Shown piece by piece: positions 30,290 to 33,275 of a stretch of DNA of 33,275 nucleotides. The notes under the pieces are model-generated. The model saw nothing but the letters and a program-made list of their open reading frames with translations. It made no database searches and had not been told where the DNA came from. Made by a program: the position numbers and the translations under genes. This DNA comes from Bremia lactucae (taxonomy: Eukaryota > Oomycota > Peronosporomycetes > Peronosporales > Peronosporaceae), in contig NC_090621.1 in assembly GCF_004359215.1 (NCBI RefSeq), forward strand, positions 4,069,442-4,102,716. Direction: 5' to 3'. Each line of letters begins with the position of its first letter. The first letter of the stretch is position 1.

Positions 30290-30740
30290 TCGTACTTTCT
30301 GAGCCATAACAATCCAAGAATGACATCAAATTTGTCATCCAAATCTAGTACGATGGAAATTATCATCTTACTGTTTACGGTTTAACGTGTATTAAATACC
30401 AACTTCACGCTTCTTACTATTCCAGATTCGCCTGTTGCTATGCACACTGTCATCCTCGTTAGAGGTATATCGTGCTCAATAAATTTAAGCCTGCTAATTT
30501 CTAGCGATCGGCGTCGAATAGAATTGTTCCAAGCCCCACAATCGACTAATGACTTAAGTGACAATTTAATCGACACTATAATCTCCAGGGTGATGAGGTT
30601 GATCTCATTCCCTGGGGCAATCACACACAATGTTTGTGTGTGAGGAGCAACTTTCGTCAAAAGGCCTGCAAATTCCATTGACGTTGCTGGATCAGTAGGA
30701 AACTCCGCACGCACTGACCCCAACAGTTTTTTGACGATCC
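30290..30740 (-). pseudogene. Gypsy D retropepsin-like protease
   Basis: The frame 30723-30382 reads FPTDPATSMEFAGLLTKVAP, TQTLCVIAPGNEINLITLEI, LSLKSLVDCGAWNNSIRRRS (catalytic D-C-G-A; the usual S/T-N-F-I is W-N-N-S-I here), GESGIVRSVKLVFNTR. After a frame change, LDLDDKFDVILGLLWLRKYE follows at 30350-30290. It is a close homologue of the element B protease on the opposite strand at 26690-27112. A 10-bp stem-loop lies at 30621-30643. Confidence 0.8.
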
Positions 30741-31800
30741 GCCTAGCCGTTGCGATTTCGCAACAATGTCGGATCCGCGTCCTCCGCTGTTCTTAGCGGG
30801 AGGTCGATCTTTTCAATCAGTTTTTGTAGGCACTGGCCGTTGGGCACTACACTCATAGGCGAAGTGGCCCGTCTTTTGACAACGATTACATTTTTGTAAT
30901 CATTTGTAACTTGAAGAGCGAGATTTCTCGCTCTCTGATTACGAGAGGTCCATAGGTTCTGGACCTCCACTTTCTTGTCGTCTTGGAGGGAGATACGCAC
31001 CCGAAAGGACGAAAGCCTGTTTCAGGCTTGGTCAAGCGCGGAACAAGTGGGTCTTTTACAGGACCGTCTGTGAGACCCTTGGTGAACACAGTAACCTGTG
31101 TGGGTTCATCAATCGGACGACTCACGATTCAACTGACCAGCTATCGTGTATGTTGGGCATTAGCGTGAATGTCACGTTTGCCCTGCTTCAAATCCAGGAG
31201 CTCGGCTCGAGCCCTCAATTCGGCACGTGGTGGCTCAAGTGCTTGCCTGAGCCGGGTCAAAAAGACCTCCTATGATTCAAAAACTAATGAGTCGTGAAGG
31301 TTGAGCCACAAGGCCCAAATTTTGACACATCCGGCCAAGTTGGACATGCCAAATTTCACTTTCGTCGCATCATCACTGATACAACGAGCTTCAATGGCGT
31401 CTTCTAATTCGATAAACTATTTTAAAAGGGAGTCACCTCCGACTACCTTAAGCTTAGATATTTCGACCTTTAAGCTTTCGGGTTGACGAGGAAGTGTCGG
31501 CCGATTAGAAGTATTTAGATGCTGTGGTCTCAGCATTTCCAATTGTTAAGCACCCTGTTCTCTCAACACCTTTGCGTCTTGAGAGCCTTGCTAGTGAAGC
31601 AAGGCTACTTTCTCTCGGGCCGCGTCGAGTTCGTGTTGTATGAAATTGGCTATGGCCGCATACTGTTCATCTCTGCCCAGAGTGTACAACATGGCGCCAT
31701 CGGCTGGCCCGCCTACGAGCCGAACTCATTCGTTCGCTCTCTATTCAAGGTCACTTTATTGAGTAAACATTTCACGGGTAGCGTGATAGCCTTCATGAGG
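30741..31800 (-). pseudogene. gag: Gypsy D gag with zinc knuckle
   Basis: Reading from 31760 the minus strand gives, across frames, FIQHELDAAREKVALLH, LKVEISKLKVVGGDSLLK, FIELEDAIEARCISDD, MSNLAGCVKIWALWLNLHDS, PPRAEFRARAELLDLKQGKR, DEPTQVTVFTKGLTDGPVKD, and the CCHC knuckle CNRCQKTGHFAYEC near 30860-30900. This is the same gag as element B, with more of the middle preserved but more stops. A stem-loop overlaps the knuckle codons (30884-30901). Confidence 0.8.
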
Positions 31801-31823
31801 GGCTGGAAAGCTTCCTCCTTCTT

Positions 31824-31847
31824 CATCCAACAAATCCATGTTGGATG
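31824..31847 (-). promoter_or_regulatory. Leader stem-loop of element D
   Basis: A 9-bp perfect stem, CATCCAACA / TGTTGGATG, in the leader between primer site and gag. It is the positional equivalent of 25612-25635. Confidence 0.55.
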
Positions 31848-31866
31848 GAATATGCGTAGGTTGTTG

Positions 31867-31890
31867 AACGGACTACGAAGTGCTACCAGG
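31867..31890 (-). other. tRNA primer-binding site of element D
   Basis: The minus strand after the LTR end reads CCTGGTAGCACTTCGTAGTC, nearly identical to 33241 (CCTGGTAGCACTTTGTAGTC). Confidence 0.65.
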
Positions 31891-32270
31891 TGTAATGGAG
31901 CACCTTTAACTAATACTAATAAATGCTAGTTAGGCTAAATACAGTGTAGATTGGGTGCCTCGAAACTTCACGTACAGAAGGGTACAAAGAAAAGTTTCTA
32001 TGAAGCTGAGAGGACTTAGCTTTAAGGGTCTAGACTAAGGCTTAAAATAGAAAGAAAGTAAAGCTGTATTAAAATTTATTTAGTTTTCAACGTAACGATC
32101 TTCTATCGACTACTGAGCTTACTAAATCAATAATTAACTAAGTATGGCGCCTCCTTGCGCACCGCACAATCGTGCCCTATAACGATTGGCGGGGTTGATT
32201 TAGAATTACGTGAACCAATCAATATAGCTAATGTCTTATTGCATCAATATTACCAAATTTGGTAATATTG
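31891..32270 (-). repeat. LTR of Gypsy family D (5' LTR of the minus-strand element)
   Basis: The minus-strand end is AAAGGTGCTCCATTACA at 31891. Homologous to the last ~380 bp of 21964-22460. The 5' part of the LTR (right of 32270) has diverged or been replaced; I cannot place its start. Confidence 0.75.
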
Positions 32271-32406
32271 TAACTTTTATAAGTCAAAATATTAATAAAA
32301 ATTACACAGAATAGGATGCTTTTCATCGGAAATTCGCAGAATAGGACACTGATTTTTTCGCCAACTATAAGAGGGAACAAATTACTGCCAGTGATCACAT
32401 AAGAGT
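32271..32406. other. Unassigned AT-rich stretch
   Basis: Between LTR D and the MULE remnant. It may hold the diverged start of LTR D or the end of the MULE. No gene seen. Confidence 0.3.
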
Positions 32407-32790
32407 TTCCCGACAAGTTCTCCTATTGTGCCCAATCTGTCCACATGTCTTGCAAGGTTTCTCATTCATTGCTTTCTGCTGAGAACCGCTTTCCTTGCGC
32501 CTCATAATAGGTAGTCAAGAATGCTGATCTTGCACCTGACTGATACGATATTGTTCGTTTTTTTTGTGGAAGGATGTGCGGGCATATGCAGGACAATCGT
32601 CGCCTGAGCACTTGAGGTAGGCTCTGGTTTTGTTTCTTCGGAGGCTTTGTAGCTGACGTGATCTTTTGCTGCCTGTCATCGAATGGCCATCACTGCTTCA
32701 TCCATGGTAGCGAATGATAGTCCTTTTAAAGCTGACACGTCGGGAGTGATGGTGGTTTGGAGCGATGGGAAGAGTGATCTCGAGGGAAGA
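32407..32790 (-). pseudogene. MULE-type transposase remnant (N-terminal zinc domain plus C-terminal knuckle)
   Basis: The minus strand reads VSALKGLSFATMDEAVMAIR, then (one stop, one frame change) QAAKDHVSYKASE, then RNKTRAYLKCSGDDCPAYAR and QYRISQVQDQHS. The C-x5-C ... H-x-H layout and preceding F-A-T-M-D-E-A helix resemble the FAR1/FLYWCH-type DNA-binding domain of Mutator-like transposases. After a stop the same frame continues to NEKPCKTCGQIGHNRRTC, a CCHC knuckle (32413-32454) common at MULE C-termini. The DDE core between the two is absent, so this looks like an internally deleted copy. It is cut at 32791 by LTR B. No terminal inverted repeat was identified. Confidence 0.6.
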
Positions 32791-33240
32791 TGTAACGGGG
32801 TGTATCGTTACATGAAATTAGCAGTAAAAGATTGTTAATTAATATTATCCAAAAGGTAGATAATATTTGGAGGAAATTAATTTAAATAGTAATTTCCTGA
32901 ATTCTTATCCATAAATAGGTATAGACCATTATGTCTATTTATTCCGCAGACTAATCAGCTGTAGAAGTAATCAAAAAGAGTTACGAGATACGATAGATAA
33001 GAATTCATTTACATGTTTAGTATTAGTTTATAGTTAAGACAACATTTACAAAGATAGATTAACAAGACACTTAACTATATTAATACAGTTTTCATTTTAC
33101 ACTCTTAAGCTAACTTGCCTTAAGAGAAGTCTTCCTCTATACGTACAGTGTACGTCACCTAACGAGAGGCACCACTCACATCTGAAGCAGTGTGAAGTGG
33201 ACTTGTACTGAAACAGTACAAGTCGCAGTGCCCCGTTACA
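32791..33240 (+). repeat. LTR of Gypsy family B with intact inverted ends
   Basis: 450 bp from TGTAACGGGGTGTATCGTTACATG to CAGTGCCCCGTTACA, with perfect 10-bp inverted termini. Homologous to 25089-25569 and 17760-18003. Near its end a perfect 11-bp stem (GACTTGTACTG / CAGTACAAGTC, loop AAA, 33200-33224) is present that the 25089 copy lacks. Confidence 0.85.
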
Positions 33241-33275
33241 CCTGGTAGCACTTTGTAGTCCGTCCAAGGACCACA
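33241..33275 (+). other. tRNA primer-binding site and leader start of another element B
   Basis: CCTGGTAGCACTTTGTAGTC followed by CGTCCAAGGACCACA, matching 25570-25604. The element continues beyond the window. Confidence 0.65.

Noticed and set aside
1..33275. Secreted RXLR- or Crinkler-type effector genes
   Set aside because: Repeat-rich oomycete regions often carry them, but I saw no ATG frame with signal peptide followed by RXLR-EER or LFLAK motifs.
1..33275. CRISPR arrays, tRNA or rRNA genes
   Set aside because: No regularly spaced repeats and no cloverleaf or rRNA-like sequence noticed; the TGGTAGCAC sites are primer-binding sites beside LTRs, not tRNA genes.

Overview
The window is a transposon graveyard. 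I recognise no host gene, tRNA, rRNA or CRISPR array. Almost all coding signal is broken Ty3/Gypsy (chromovirus-type) gag-pol, with smaller pieces of a Ty1/Copia element, a LINE reverse transcriptase and a MULE DNA transposon. The wording of the Gypsy proteins (integrase, chromodomain and zinc knuckle) is the kind I associate with oomycete genomes such as Phytophthora and downy mildews. That assignment is recall, not a search. There is one 100-N assembly gap at 10638-10737.

Layout. 1-4246: plus-strand Gypsy 'C' (LTR, PBS, gag, protease) with an inverted integrase piece inside it, then its own chromodomain and a second C LTR. 4216-6042: inverted-repeat structure made of C LTRs around a short unit that carries only an ORF pointing against the LTR direction. 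6046-6345: LINE RT fragment. 6362-16694: minus-strand Gypsy 'A' with two 487-bp LTRs, carrying two ~95% similar pol copies either side of the gap, plus a plus-strand ORF found in two parts. 16695-17760: Copia integrase. 17760-18003: LTR B fragment. 18004-22460: plus-strand Gypsy remnant ending in LTR D. 22461-23215: gag-like piece. 23230-24545: minus-strand Gypsy 'E' integrase/chromodomain. 24620-25088: inverted C LTR. 25089-27112: plus-strand Gypsy 'B' (LTR, gag, protease). 27084-32270: minus-strand Gypsy 'D' (gag to integrase, with LTR). 32407-32790: MULE remnant. 32791-33275: another LTR B with PBS, running off the window.

Two patterns go beyond ordinary decay. First, elements B and D are full of short, near-perfect stem-loops inside coding sequence. 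Several sit at the same place in both diverged copies, and some arms have changed in a compensating way, including one at the zinc knuckle (G-C replaced by A-T). Second, an intact-looking reading frame runs opposite to gag-pol in the space between the chromodomain and the 3' LTR of element A, and the short C unit has an ORF in the same relative position. Both are proposals that need alignment against further copies.
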